A stretch of 64,000 nt of DNA from an uncultured Phocaeicola sp. (lineage in GTDB: Bacteria; Bacteroidota; Bacteroidia; Bacteroidales; Bacteroidaceae). Below, one piece after another: positions 17,529 through 26,766 of the stretch (positions are counted from its first letter, which is position 1; each line of letters opens with the position of its first letter). The translations under genes were made by a program, and so were the position numbers. The DNA lies in assembly GCA_944321015.1 (NCBI GenBank), contig CALUJS010000005.1, forward strand, positions 32,501 through 96,500, given 5' to 3'. The notes under the pieces were generated by a model, which was not told the DNA's origin, made no database searches, and was given only the letters and a program-made list of their open reading frames with translations.

Positions 17529-19347
17529 TGGATACTTTCATCTGGCAACGCTTGCAATCAAAATCCAGCCGGAAACGGCGCCCGTCGGAGGACACCAGAT
17601 AGTAAGGTTCGCGATAGGGGGAACGGCCCTTCTGATACGTGGGACACCATCCCATGCTGTAGCGCAGGCAGTGTTTGCAGAACATGAGCGTGGCGCCGGT
17701 CACAGGCTGTTGCTCATAGGCGGGGGCGACATGCGCCACTCCGTGGTCGTGGTAGAAACGGGCGGCCCGGCTGTTCATCACGTTGCCCAGATAGGTCAGC
17801 TCTGTTGCGGGATAGGGGATGAAATGCGGGTTTATGCGTGCCGTCTCCTGCGGATAGGCGATGCGGCGCGCCTGCATCAGCTTGTCGGCTACTAGGCGTC
17901 GCCATTCGGACAGGGCGGACGAGGGGATAAACCAATTGTCGGACAGCCGCAGAACGACATTGGTTGCCTCAAACGGCGTGTTGCCCAGCTTGGTCAGCTG
18001 GGTGCGACAGTTCTGTTCCTGCGGCGTGCGGGCCGGTTCCTTGGCTTGCTCGAAAGCGATGGCGGCCAGCGTGCCGTCTTCGTCGGTCATGGCAAGGGTA
18101 AAGCCGAAAGGACATTCGCTCAGTTCCACGCTCACTCGGATATGGCGTTCGGCGCTCTTGCGGGACAGGCGACGCTCGAATTCCTGATCGAAGTTGCGAT
18201 ACAGCGGAGTATGTGGCTTCACGCGGGGCATCTCTTGCGGATAGAGCCGGTTGCCGTCCACCCGGTTCACGCGGAAACCTTGCAGTCGTCCCCGTTCGTC
18301 AAGGAAGCACACCCCGTCGCCGTTGTTGAACGGCTTGGTGCCGGCTACGGTGAGGTAGCCGGTACGTATCTCCTTGACCTTGCCCATTTCCTCTCCCAAT
18401 GACTTCGGCGTGTCAAATGAGAATATATCCGCATTGCGCCCGAAGAGAAAATAGTGCGTGAAGCCGCGGTTGAAGCTTTTGTCCGGTTGCGGATGGAAGT
18501 CGAGCCGTACTTCGCCGGATGAAGCACGCACATACTCAGGCCTGCGCCTGAACAGCTCGTCCAGCTTGCGGCGGTAAGCTGCCGTGACGTTCTTCACATA
18601 CGCCACGTCTTTCAATCGTCCTTCTATCTTGAACGACGTAGCTCCGGCGTCAAGCAGCTGCTCCAGCACATCGCTTTGGTTCAGGTCTTTCAATGACAGC
18701 AGATGCTTGCCGCGCACAATTTTCTCGCCGCGCGCGTCCTCCATGTCGAAGGCCAGTCGGCAGAACTGCGCGCACTCGCCACGGTTGGCGCTGCGCCCGA
18801 AACAGGCCTGCGACACATAGCACTGCCCGCTGTAGCTCACACAAAGCGCACCGTGTACGAACACCTCGAGCGACACGTCGGGACAGGCTTCATGTATCTG
18901 CCGGATTTCGTTCAAGGACAGTTCGCGTGCCAGCACCACCTGCCTGAACCCCGTGTCGGCCAGGAAGCGTACCTTCTCGGGCGTGCGGTTGTCCATCTGC
19001 GTGCTGGCGTGCAAGGGGATGGGGGGCAGGTCGAGCCGCAGGATACCCATGTCCTGCACGATGAGCGCATCGACACCGATGCGATAGAGCGCCCATATCA
19101 TGGCTTGCGTGTCGGCCAGCTCGTCGTCGCGCAGAATGGTGTTCACCGTGACATAAATGCGCACACGGAACCGGTGGGCATATCGCACCAGTTCCGCAAT
19201 GTCTTCCAGCGAATTGCCGGCCGCGGCGCGTGCGCCGAAGCGGGGCGCGCCGATGTAGACGGCATCGGCCCCATGGTCAACGGCCGCCAGGCCGCACTCC
19301 AGATTCTTTGCCGGAGCCAGAAGTTCTATCTTGCGGGCTTTCATCAT
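17515..19347 (-). CDS. U32-family protein (tRNA/rRNA hydroxylation enzyme type)
   Basis: This protein of about 610 residues starts [20 protein letters not shown] and carries the U32 core (GADAVYIGAP, HASTQMDN, FVHGALCVSYSGQCY). The U32 signature region contains the cysteines of SGQCYVSQACFG and ECAQFCR. U32 proteins once called peptidases include TrhP (tRNA) and RlhA (23S rRNA) hydroxylation enzymes. The long C-terminal extension here resembles the larger RlhA type, with Cys pairs near the end (MFCKHCLRY, DFDCKRC). The start at 19347 overlaps the metA stop by one base (TGATG), and the next codon is also ATG. Confidence 0.85.
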   Translation of the reverse strand: MMKARKIELLAPAKNLECGLAAVDHGADAVYIGAPRFGARAAAGNSLEDIAELVRYAHRFRVRIYVTVNTILRDDELADTQAMIWALYRIGVDALIVQDMGILRLDLPPIPLHASTQMDNRTPEKVRFLADTGFRQVVLARELSLNEIRQIHEACPDVSLEVFVHGALCVSYSGQCYVSQACFGRSANRGECAQFCRLAFDMEDARGEKIVRGKHLLSLKDLNQSDVLEQLLDAGATSFKIEGRLKDVAYVKNVTAAYRRKLDELFRRRPEYVRASSGEVRLDFHPQPDKSFNRGFTHYFLFGRNADIFSFDTPKSLGEEMGKVKEIRTGYLTVAGTKPFNNGDGVCFLDERGRLQGFRVNRVDGNRLYPQEMPRVKPHTPLYRNFDQEFERRLSRKSAERHIRVSVELSECPFGFTLAMTDEDGTLAAIAFEQAKEPARTPQEQNCRTQLTKLGNTPFEATNVVLRLSDNWFIPSSALSEWRRLVADKLMQARRIAYPQETARINPHFIPYPATELTYLGNVMNSRAARFYHDHGVAHVAPAYEQQPVTGATLMFCKHCLRYSMGWCPTYQKGRSPYREPYYLVSSDGRRFRLDFDCKRCQMKVSNEGK

Positions 19348-20264
19348 CAGCGTATCTCGTTTATGTCGTAGGGCGTTTCCTGATATACGTAATAGTTGAG
19401 CCAGTTGGAGAACAACAGATTGGCGTGTCCGCGCCATCGCACGAGGGGCGGCTGCGACGGGTCGTCGTTTCTGTAATAGTTCTTTGGCATCTCGATGGGC
19501 AGTCCCTTGCCCAAATCCCTCTTATACTCGCCGTCGAGCGTGTAGGGCGAATACTCCGAATGGCCCGTGATGAAAAACTCACGTCCCCCGCGAGCCATTA
19601 CCATGTATACGCCCGCCTCGGGCGATTCGGATATGATGTCCAGCTCCGGACACAGCTCGATGTCCTCCCTGCGGATTTCGGTGTGACGGCTGTGGGGCAC
19701 GTAGAACACGTCGTCAAAGCCCCGGAAGATGGGCAGCAGCGGACGGTTGACATGATGCTCGAAGATGCCGAACATCTTCTTGTCCAAATCATGCTTGGGG
19801 ATGCCGTAGTGGCGGTAGAGACCCGCTTGCGCGGCCCAACATATATATAAGGTGGAAGTGACGTGCGTGCGTGCCCAGTCGAATATCTCCGACACCTCCG
19901 GCCAGTAGCTCACCTGCTCGTAGGGCAGATGCTCCACGGGAGCGCCGGTGATAATCATGCCGTCGAAACGCTCGTCGCGCATCAGCTCGAAATCCTTGTA
20001 GAACGCCCGCATGTGTTCGATGGGCGTATTCTTGGGCGTGTGGCTGCGGAGTTTCATGAACGAGAGTTCGATTTGCAGCGGTGTGTTCGACAACAGGCGC
20101 ACCATGTCGGTTTCCGTCGTTATCTTCAACGGCATGAGGTTGAGGACGACGATGCGCAGCGGGCGGATGTCCTGCCGTCGGGCGCGCGAATGGTCGATGA
20201 CGAATATGTTTTCCTGCTTCAGTAACTCGATGGCAGGCAGTTTGTCGGGTAAGTTTAAAGGCAT
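19347..20264 (-). CDS. metA: Homoserine O-acyltransferase MetA, predicted acetyl-CoA-specific
   Basis: This 305-residue enzyme acylates homoserine as the first committed step of methionine synthesis. The catalytic triad is in place: Cys142 (ICWAAQAG), His235 and Glu237 (GHSEYSP). Position 111 is Glu ([10 protein letters not shown]). In studied MetA proteins Gly111 goes with succinyl-CoA and Glu111 with acetyl-CoA, so O-acetylhomoserine is the predicted product despite the usual succinyltransferase annotation. A -7 box lies at 20293-20300. It is coupled to the U32 gene downstream. Confidence 0.94.
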   Translation of the reverse strand: MPLNLPDKLPAIELLKQENIFVIDHSRARRQDIRPLRIVVLNLMPLKITTETDMVRLLSNTPLQIELSFMKLRSHTPKNTPIEHMRAFYKDFELMRDERFDGMIITGAPVEHLPYEQVSYWPEVSEIFDWARTHVTSTLYICWAAQAGLYRHYGIPKHDLDKKMFGIFEHHVNRPLLPIFRGFDDVFYVPHSRHTEIRREDIELCPELDIISESPEAGVYMVMARGGREFFITGHSEYSPYTLDGEYKRDLGKGLPIEMPKNYYRNDDPSQPPLVRWRGHANLLFSNWLNYYVYQETPYDINEIR

Positions 20265-20292
20265 AGTCTGTTGCTTGAATTAATGTGCGATG

Positions 20293-20300
20293 CAAAGATA
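20293..20300 (-). promoter_or_regulatory. -7 box of metA
   Basis: TATCTTTG on the minus strand lies 28 bases upstream of the metA ATG and matches TAnnTTTG exactly. No SAM riboswitch-like fold could be seen in the short leader. Confidence 0.6.
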
Positions 20301-20351
20301 GCGACTTTTTCCCGATATCGTGCGCGCTGCCTCAGCCATCGCCGTGTTTGG

Positions 20352-20458
20352 GCGTCTCGAAGCCCGGATATGGACGCTCGTGTCCGGGCATATGTGCGCT
20401 CGCGGGCGTCCATATTCACGCTCGCGCCTCTCCATATGTCCGCTCAAACCGCGCGATG
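20352..20458. repeat. 22-bp dyad repeat array D (4 units plus partial end)
   Basis: Units start at 20354, 20376, 20398 and 20420, with a partial at 20442. The unit at 20376 differs from the unit at 598 in array A by one base. It lies between divergent metA and the outer-membrane barrel gene, upstream of the metA promoter. Confidence 0.9.
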
Positions 20459-20546
20459 ACAGCTTTTTCTTCGGGAAATATTAGGCCATATCGGGGAAAA
20501 GGCCTACCTTTCGTCCCCATATGGATGAATATGGAAAGATAGAACC

Positions 20547-23381
20547 ATGAGACATATCTGGATACTATGGATGGGACTGATGCTGGCTGGATGTCTGAAC
20601 TTGCGCGCGCAGCAAATCATTGCCCTGGGGCGGAACAGCGACTTCCGCATGGTGAAAGTCACGGGACACGTGCAGCTGGAAGAGAGCGAGACCAAACGCA
20701 TGGTTCCGCTGCCCAACGCCAGCGTGCGCATCTATAACCTGACGGATTCCGTCTGTCAGACCAGCCGGGTGACCGACAAGGACGGCAACTTCACCCTCAT
20801 GGCCTATCCTTCGCGCAAGAGCGACTACGAAGTGCAGATTTCCTATCTGGGCACCGACACCTACACCTGCAAGCTGAGGCGGGTCAACATCATGCGGCTG
20901 GACACGGTCACCCTGCACGAGAAACCCATCACGATGGAAGAAGCCGTCATCGTGGCCAAGTTGAAGAAGATGCGCATCCTGGGCGATACGACCATTTTCA
21001 ACGCCGATGCCTTCCGCGTGTCCGAGGGCGCAGTCCTGCTGGAGCTGGTGCGCAGGCTGCCCGGACTCCGCATTTCCGAAGGGAAGATGACCTATCAGGG
21101 GAAGGACATCAACGAGATATTGGTCAACGGCGAGAAATTCTTTGCCGACGACATCAGCGTGGCTCTCCAGAACATGCCCGTGAATCTGCTCAAGGAGGTG
21201 CGCATCTATGACAAGAAGAGCGAGAAGGCCGAACAGACCGGAGTGGATGACGGACAGCGCACCACCGTGATGGATCTCAAGACCAAGCAGGAACTGAGCG
21301 ACGCGCTCATGGCAAACGTCAGTGCCGGGGCCGGCGACCAGGGACTGTACGGGCTTAACGGCATGTTCAATTACTTTGAGAGCGGGGGCGACAACGCCTC
21401 GGCCTTTGCCAACCAACACAACACGCCCAACGACATCGGCATGGATCCTCTGGCCGGCGGCATGTGGAGCGGGAGCATGTTCAGCTTCGGCGGAAGTCCC
21501 ATGAGCCAGCTGTCCCGCAGGGCGGGCGGAAGCGTGGGGCACAAGTTCGGCAAAGTGGACGTGAGCGCCAACGTAATCTATGATGACAGTTCCAGAGACA
21601 CGCGCACCGCCACCGAGTCGGAGAGCTATCTGCCGTCGGGCAACACCTATTCCTACTCCATGGCCGGGAGCGGCAGCGGCGGAGACAACCTCAACGTGAA
21701 CCTCAACATCAACGGCGAACTCACCGAGCGTCTGTTTGTCACCGGCTCGTTCTCCTATGCGCGGATGCACAATCAGAGCATCAGCGAGTCGCTCAACGCG
21801 ACCTTCAACACCCCGCCCGGCGTCGACGACCCCCTCGCGCAGGATGACGCCATCCCCCAGTCGGCCAAGGTGAACCGCACGGACAACCGCTCGATGAACC
21901 GTGGCAACGACGATGCCTTCAACGGGATGCTGATGCTCACCCACCGCTTCCGCAAGGACAAGCGCAGCCTGACACTGCAACTCACGGGCTATGGCGGAGG
22001 CAACACGTCGCGCTCCTTCCAACGCTCCGCCACGCGCTACTATCAGCTGGGCGACTCCATCCTGAGGCAAGACCGCTTCAGCCTGAACTCGTCGCACATG
22101 CCGAACCTCACCACCGAGCTGTCCTATCACGAGCCGCTCACCGCGCATTTGGGCCTGGAGCTGTCCTATGGCTTCGACATCAGCCGCGAGAAGAGCGACA
22201 ACGACATCTTCGACTTGGGGCGGTTCCCCGTGGCAGACGGGGAGAGGCCCCTCGGCTCGCTGCCCGAAGGTTACGAATCCGCGCGCATCGACTCCCTGAG
22301 CAGCCGCGACAACGAGCTGGAGCGCACGCACCACGTGGGCATCTCGCTCGACCTGAACCTCGATAAGTGGCTCCTCAACGCCTCTTTCTCCCTGAACCGG
22401 CGGGAGCAGGTCATCAACATGGCGCAGCGGGGGCGCGACATCGACACCACCCTGAACCGGCTGACCTACGACGCGCACATGATGGCCCGCTATTTCAGCG
22501 ACAAACTCAGCATCTCGCTGACCTATAACGGCTCGTCGCGCATCCCCACCATAACCCAGCTTGTTCCCATTGTGGACAACGACAACCCCCTCTACGTCAC
22601 CATGGGAAACCCCGACCTGAAGTCGTCCTACACCCATCACGTCAACGCCAATGTCCGCTACGGCCGCTTCTGGCTCAACGCCTCCATGCAACAGACGTTC
22701 AACAGCATCGACTATGTGACGACCTACGACCCCGTCAGCGGTGTGCGCACAAGCCGTCCCGACAACATCAACGGGCAGTGGAATGTCATGACCGATTTGG
22801 GTTACAGTCACGACTGGGAGCAGTTCGGCATCGAGGGCGAGACCGGCTATACCTATTCCCGCATGCCCGGCTATGTGGAGGTCGACACACACATCACGCG
22901 TGAGACCGTCCGCCGCAACATCATCCGGCAGATGTTGAGAGGAAGCTACACCCCGGAATGGGGCGAGTTCATCCTCACCGCCTCGGCCAACTTCGACTGC
23001 ACCCGCGCCAAGGTGCAGCGTCAGAGCGACAACAACACGCGCACCTATTCCCTGATGGCCGAGGCCGGCGTCTACCTGCCGTGGAACATCCGCCTGGGGA
23101 CCAACTTCAACAGCATTACGCGCCAGGGCTATCTCTCCGACGAGTCGAACGGCACGGAGTTTCTGTGGAACGCCAACGCGTCGTGGAGCTTCCTCAAGAA
23201 GAAGCAGGCCTCGCTGAAGCTCGAAGTGTACGACATACTCCGGCGGGCCACCAACCTCCAGTCGACCACCCACGCCACGGGCACCACGCAAACACGCTCG
23301 CACGGCATAAACAGCTACGTGCTCCTTTCGTTCCACTATCGTTTCAACATGTTCGGCGGGAAAAAGGACGCTGAAAACTGA
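20547..23381 (+). CDS. TonB-dependent-receptor-like outer-membrane barrel protein
   Basis: This 944-residue protein has an N-terminal signal peptide (to about LRAQQ), a carboxypeptidase-regulatory-like beta-sandwich (about 35-120), a plug-like domain (VSEGAVLLELVRRLPGL, INEILVNGEKFFADD, about 145-235) and a long barrel region rich in aromatic strand patterns. It matches the outer-membrane beta-barrel family related to TonB-dependent receptors, not SusC: there is no SusD partner and no classical SusC linker. It probably imports or exports an unknown ligand across the outer membrane. It is monocistronic, followed 62 bases later by uvrA, which has its own -7 box. Confidence 0.83.
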   Translation: MRHIWILWMGLMLAGCLNLRAQQIIALGRNSDFRMVKVTGHVQLEESETKRMVPLPNASVRIYNLTDSVCQTSRVTDKDGNFTLMAYPSRKSDYEVQISYLGTDTYTCKLRRVNIMRLDTVTLHEKPITMEEAVIVAKLKKMRILGDTTIFNADAFRVSEGAVLLELVRRLPGLRISEGKMTYQGKDINEILVNGEKFFADDISVALQNMPVNLLKEVRIYDKKSEKAEQTGVDDGQRTTVMDLKTKQELSDALMANVSAGAGDQGLYGLNGMFNYFESGGDNASAFANQHNTPNDIGMDPLAGGMWSGSMFSFGGSPMSQLSRRAGGSVGHKFGKVDVSANVIYDDSSRDTRTATESESYLPSGNTYSYSMAGSGSGGDNLNVNLNINGELTERLFVTGSFSYARMHNQSISESLNATFNTPPGVDDPLAQDDAIPQSAKVNRTDNRSMNRGNDDAFNGMLMLTHRFRKDKRSLTLQLTGYGGGNTSRSFQRSATRYYQLGDSILRQDRFSLNSSHMPNLTTELSYHEPLTAHLGLELSYGFDISREKSDNDIFDLGRFPVADGERPLGSLPEGYESARIDSLSSRDNELERTHHVGISLDLNLDKWLLNASFSLNRREQVINMAQRGRDIDTTLNRLTYDAHMMARYFSDKLSISLTYNGSSRIPTITQLVPIVDNDNPLYVTMGNPDLKSSYTHHVNANVRYGRFWLNASMQQTFNSIDYVTTYDPVSGVRTSRPDNINGQWNVMTDLGYSHDWEQFGIEGETGYTYSRMPGYVEVDTHITRETVRRNIIRQMLRGSYTPEWGEFILTASANFDCTRAKVQRQSDNNTRTYSLMAEAGVYLPWNIRLGTNFNSITRQGYLSDESNGTEFLWNANASWSFLKKKQASLKLEVYDILRRATNLQSTTHATGTTQTRSHGINSYVLLSFHYRFNMFGGKKDAEN

Positions 23382-23401
23382 GCGGATACGTCGAAAAGGA
23401 C

Positions 23402-23409
23402 TATCTTTG
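23402..23409 (+). promoter_or_regulatory. -7 box of uvrA
   Basis: TATCTTTG is an exact TAnnTTTG match 34 bases before the uvrA ATG, followed by a GAAAGGAAG ribosome site. Confidence 0.55.
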
Positions 23410-23443
23410 TTGCTTGGTTTCACAAAACGAGAAAGGAAGTGAT

Positions 23444-26248
23444 ATGGCAGACAGCAAGTATATCGAGATAAAAGGAGCGCGTGTAAATAACCTGAAGAAC
23501 ATCGACGTGCGGATTCCCCGCAACAAGCTGGTGGTCATCACCGGCCTGTCGGGTTCGGGCAAGTCGTCACTGGCCTTCGACACCCTCTACGCCGAGGGGC
23601 AGCGCCGCTACGTGGAAAGCCTTTCGGCCTATGCCCGCCAGTTTCTGGGCCGCATGAGCAAGCCCGAGTGCGACTTCATCAAGGGCATTCCGCCCGCCAT
23701 AGCCATCGAGCAGAAGGTGAACAGCCGCAACCCCCGCTCCACCGTGGGCACCTCGACGGAGATATACGAATACCTGCGTCTGCTCTTCGCCCGGGTCGGC
23801 AAGACCTATTCGCCCATAAGCGGACAGCTGGTGAAGAAGCACACGACGGAGGACTTGGTGCAGTGCATGCTGTCCTATTCCAAAGGCACGCGCTACACGG
23901 TGTTGGCCCCCTTTCGCCCGCAGGAGGGACGCACCGTGCGCGAGCAGCTCGACATCGACCTGCAACAGGGTTTCACCCGCATCGAGGTCAACGGCGAGAT
24001 AGTCCGCATCGAGGACTATCAGCCCCGCGAGGGCGACACCTTGAACCTGCTCATCGACCGCATGGCCTGCGACGACAGCAAGGACAGCATCAGCCGCCTG
24101 ACCGACTCGGCCGAGACGGCATTCTACGAGGGCGACGGCACCTGTATGCTCCGCTTCTATCCCTCGCAAATCATCCACACCTTCTCCAAGAAATTCGAGG
24201 CCGACGGCATGACCTTCGAGGAGCCTTCCGACCAGATGTTCTCCTTCAACTCGCCTCTGGGCGCGTGTCCCGAATGCGAAGGCTTCGGCCGCGTCATCGG
24301 CATCGACGAGCATCTGGTCGTTCCCAACCGCGCCCTGAGCGTCTACGACGGGGCCGTCGTGTGCTGGCGCGGCGAGAAGATGGGCGAGTGGCGCGACGCC
24401 TTCATCCGTCAGGCGTCGGCGGTGGATTTCCCCATATTCGCCCCCTATTATGAACTGACGCAGGCCCAGCGGGATTACCTGTGGCACGGCGGGCGCGACA
24501 AGGTGTGCATCGACTCCTTCTTCCGCATGTTGGAAGAGAATCAGTACAAGATACAATATCGCGTCATGCTGGCCCGCTATCGGGGGAAGACGCTGTGTCC
24601 CGTGTGCCGGGGCACGCGCCTGAAGAAGGAAGCCGGATATGTGAAGGTGGGCGGACGCTCCATCTCGCAGTTGGTCGACATGTCCGTCACGGACCTGAAG
24701 GACTTCTTCGACCGGCTCGCGTTGGACGACCATGATACCCGCGTGGCGACCCGCATCCTCACCGAAATACGCAACCGACTGCAATTCCTGACCGACGTGG
24801 GCCTGGGATATCTCACCCTCAACCGTGCGAGCAACACACTTTCGGGAGGCGAGAGCCAGCGCATCAATCTTGCCACCTCGCTGGGCAGCAGCCTCGTCGG
24901 CTCCCTGTATATTCTGGACGAGCCCAGCATCGGCCTGCACAGTCGCGACACCGACCGGCTCATACGCGTGCTCCGTCAGCTTCAGCAGCTGGGCAACACG
25001 GTGGTCGTCGTCGAGCACGACGAGGAGATAATCCGCGCCGCCGACTACATCATCGACATCGGGCCGAAGGCCGGGCGCCTGGGCGGACGGGTCGTCTACG
25101 AGGGCGACATGAACGACCTGCGCCCGGGCAGCGACAGCTACACCGTGCGCTACCTGCTGGGCGAGAAGCGGATTCCCCTGCCGCCCCATCACCGCACGTG
25201 GAACAACTACATCGACGTGCGCGGCGCGCGCGAGAACAACCTGCGCGGCATCGACGTCCGCTTTCCCCTCAACGTGATGACCGTCGTGACGGGAGTGAGC
25301 GGTTCGGGCAAATCGACGCTGGTCACCAACATCCTCTATCGGGCCCTGAAGCGCGAGTATGGCGAGGGGACCGAGCGTCCGGGCGAATACGTCGCACTGG
25401 AGGGCGACATACGCGCCGCGAAGGAAGTCGAGTTCGTCGACCAGAACCCCATAGGCAAATCCTCGCGCAGCAACCCCGTGACCTACATCAAGGCCTACGA
25501 CGACATACGCCGCCTCTATGCCGAACAGCCCTTGGCCAAACAGATGGGATTCACCCCCGGCCACTTCTCGTTCAACACCGACGGGGGCCGTTGCGAAGAA
25601 TGCAAGGGCGAGGGGACCGTCACCGTCGAGATGCAATTCATGGCCGACCTGGCGCTTGAGTGCGAGTCGTGCCACGGCAAGCGCTTCAAGAAGGAGATTC
25701 TGGAAGTGAAGTTCAACGACTGCAACATATACGACACGCTCGAGATGACCGTCGACCAGGCCGTCGAGTTCTTCACCCGCCACGGACAGGCGAAAATCGC
25801 CCGCAAGCTCCTGCCCCTGCAGGCCGTGGGCCTGGGATACGTCAAGCTGGGACAGTCGTCGTCCACCCTCTCGGGCGGCGAAAACCAGCGCGTCAAGCTG
25901 GCCTACTTCCTCAGCATCGAGAAGGCCGCGCCGACGATATTCATCTTCGACGAGCCCACCACCGGACTCCATTTCCACGACATCAAGAAACTGCTCGAGG
26001 CCTTCGACGCCCTTATCCGCCGCGGCCATACGGTGATAATCATCGAACACAACATGGACGTCATCAAGTGTGCCGACTATGTCATCGACCTCGGCCCGGA
26101 GGGAGGCGCGCGCGGCGGAAGCCTCGTCGTGGCCGGAACGCCGGAGGAGGTCGCCGCCTGTCCGGATTCGTACACCGGCCGTTTCCTGAAAGAGAAGCTG
26201 CGGGCCGACGCCCGGGAGGCTTCCGTCGCTCCGTTTTCCCATGGATAG
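23444..26248 (+). CDS. uvrA: UvrA, excinuclease ABC subunit A
   Basis: This 934-residue DNA-damage sensor of nucleotide excision repair acts as a UvrA2-UvrB complex. Both ABC modules are complete: Walker [10 protein letters not shown] and GVSGSGKST; signatures [14 protein letters not shown] and [14 protein letters not shown]; Walker [13 protein letters not shown] and [12 protein letters not shown]. The zinc-finger pairs [12 protein letters not shown] and CEECKGEG...CESCHG are present. The start at 23444 ([11 protein letters not shown]) follows GAAAGGAAG and fits the family; an in-frame ATG ten codons earlier lies right after the -7 box. The C-terminus is short, as usual in this phylum. Confidence 0.97.
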   Translation: MADSKYIEIKGARVNNLKNIDVRIPRNKLVVITGLSGSGKSSLAFDTLYAEGQRRYVESLSAYARQFLGRMSKPECDFIKGIPPAIAIEQKVNSRNPRSTVGTSTEIYEYLRLLFARVGKTYSPISGQLVKKHTTEDLVQCMLSYSKGTRYTVLAPFRPQEGRTVREQLDIDLQQGFTRIEVNGEIVRIEDYQPREGDTLNLLIDRMACDDSKDSISRLTDSAETAFYEGDGTCMLRFYPSQIIHTFSKKFEADGMTFEEPSDQMFSFNSPLGACPECEGFGRVIGIDEHLVVPNRALSVYDGAVVCWRGEKMGEWRDAFIRQASAVDFPIFAPYYELTQAQRDYLWHGGRDKVCIDSFFRMLEENQYKIQYRVMLARYRGKTLCPVCRGTRLKKEAGYVKVGGRSISQLVDMSVTDLKDFFDRLALDDHDTRVATRILTEIRNRLQFLTDVGLGYLTLNRASNTLSGGESQRINLATSLGSSLVGSLYILDEPSIGLHSRDTDRLIRVLRQLQQLGNTVVVVEHDEEIIRAADYIIDIGPKAGRLGGRVVYEGDMNDLRPGSDSYTVRYLLGEKRIPLPPHHRTWNNYIDVRGARENNLRGIDVRFPLNVMTVVTGVSGSGKSTLVTNILYRALKREYGEGTERPGEYVALEGDIRAAKEVEFVDQNPIGKSSRSNPVTYIKAYDDIRRLYAEQPLAKQMGFTPGHFSFNTDGGRCEECKGEGTVTVEMQFMADLALECESCHGKRFKKEILEVKFNDCNIYDTLEMTVDQAVEFFTRHGQAKIARKLLPLQAVGLGYVKLGQSSSTLSGGENQRVKLAYFLSIEKAAPTIFIFDEPTTGLHFHDIKKLLEAFDALIRRGHTVIIIEHNMDVIKCADYVIDLGPEGGARGGSLVVAGTPEEVAACPDSYTGRFLKEKLRADAREASVAPFSHG

Positions 26249-26403
26249 AATCCGCTGACTACATCCTTCCCGACATCCTTCCGCCGGTCCGTGGGGGATT
26301 GGCGCAATCGCCCCGTGTGGAGGAACGGGGTGCGAGGCGGCTGCCGTATGCAGGCCGTCCGGCTCTCCTTTTTGTAAATAATTAGTCAAACTGATTCCTT
26401 GCC

Positions 26404-26535
26404 GGGGACACCCCGTTTTCCCGTCGGGGACACACGAGGTCCTCGTGGGGGACAAACGAGACCCTCGTGGGGGACAAACGAGGCCCTCGTCGGGGACAAA
26501 CGGGAGGCTCGTGGGGGACAAACGACAACCGCTTG
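26404..26535. repeat. 22-bp GGGGACA-type repeat array J (6 units)
   Basis: Units start at 26404, 26426, 26448, 26470, 26492 and 26514, exactly 22 bases apart. Each begins GGGGACA, and the inner four carry a dyad close to ACGAGGNCCTCGT. The array lies between convergent uvrA and the glycan operon end. The rest of the 518-base gap (26249-26403 and 26536-26694) shows only a small GC hairpin near 26292-26313. The GGGACACACG element is shared with the 23-bp arrays at 44755 and 48337. Confidence 0.9.
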
Positions 26536-26694
26536 TCTGTCAACGCGTTGCAAACGGGGCTGACGAGGAGGGGCGAAGAGAGGGGGAAGATGGGTTTGTG
26601 TGATTTTTTGGAAACGCGAGCAACCGGCCGTCAACGCCCTGCTGTGTCCCTGCCGCAGTGGCGATGCGCCGCCGCGCATGTGCGGCCCGGAGAC

Positions 26695-26735
26695 AAAAAG
26701 ACGAGGACATCTGTCGCGAAGCAGATGCCCTCGTC
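26695..26735 (-). terminator. Intrinsic terminator of the glycan-degradation operon
   Basis: Arms GACGAGGACATCTG and CAGATGCCCTCGTC (26700-26713 with 26722-26735, one mismatch) close an 8-base loop. On the minus strand the hairpin is followed by CTTTTTG. It lies 32 bases beyond the stop codon of the last operon gene. Confidence 0.88.
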
Positions 26736-26766
26736 CTTGTGTTATGACGGGATGGATGCGGGTCGG

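Noticed and set aside
20265..20300. SAM-type riboswitch upstream of metA
   Set aside because: The leader between the -7 box and the start codon is under 30 bases, too short for a riboswitch aptamer.
20565..23423. 952-codon open frame opposite the outer-membrane barrel gene
   Set aside because: It is antisense to a gene with signal peptide, plug and barrel patterns. The antisense product is low-complexity and lacks any domain.
23567..26521. 984-codon open frame on the minus strand opposite uvrA
   Set aside because: It lies wholly antisense to an intact UvrA with all motifs. It has no recognisable domain and is explained by high GC and codon bias of the real gene.
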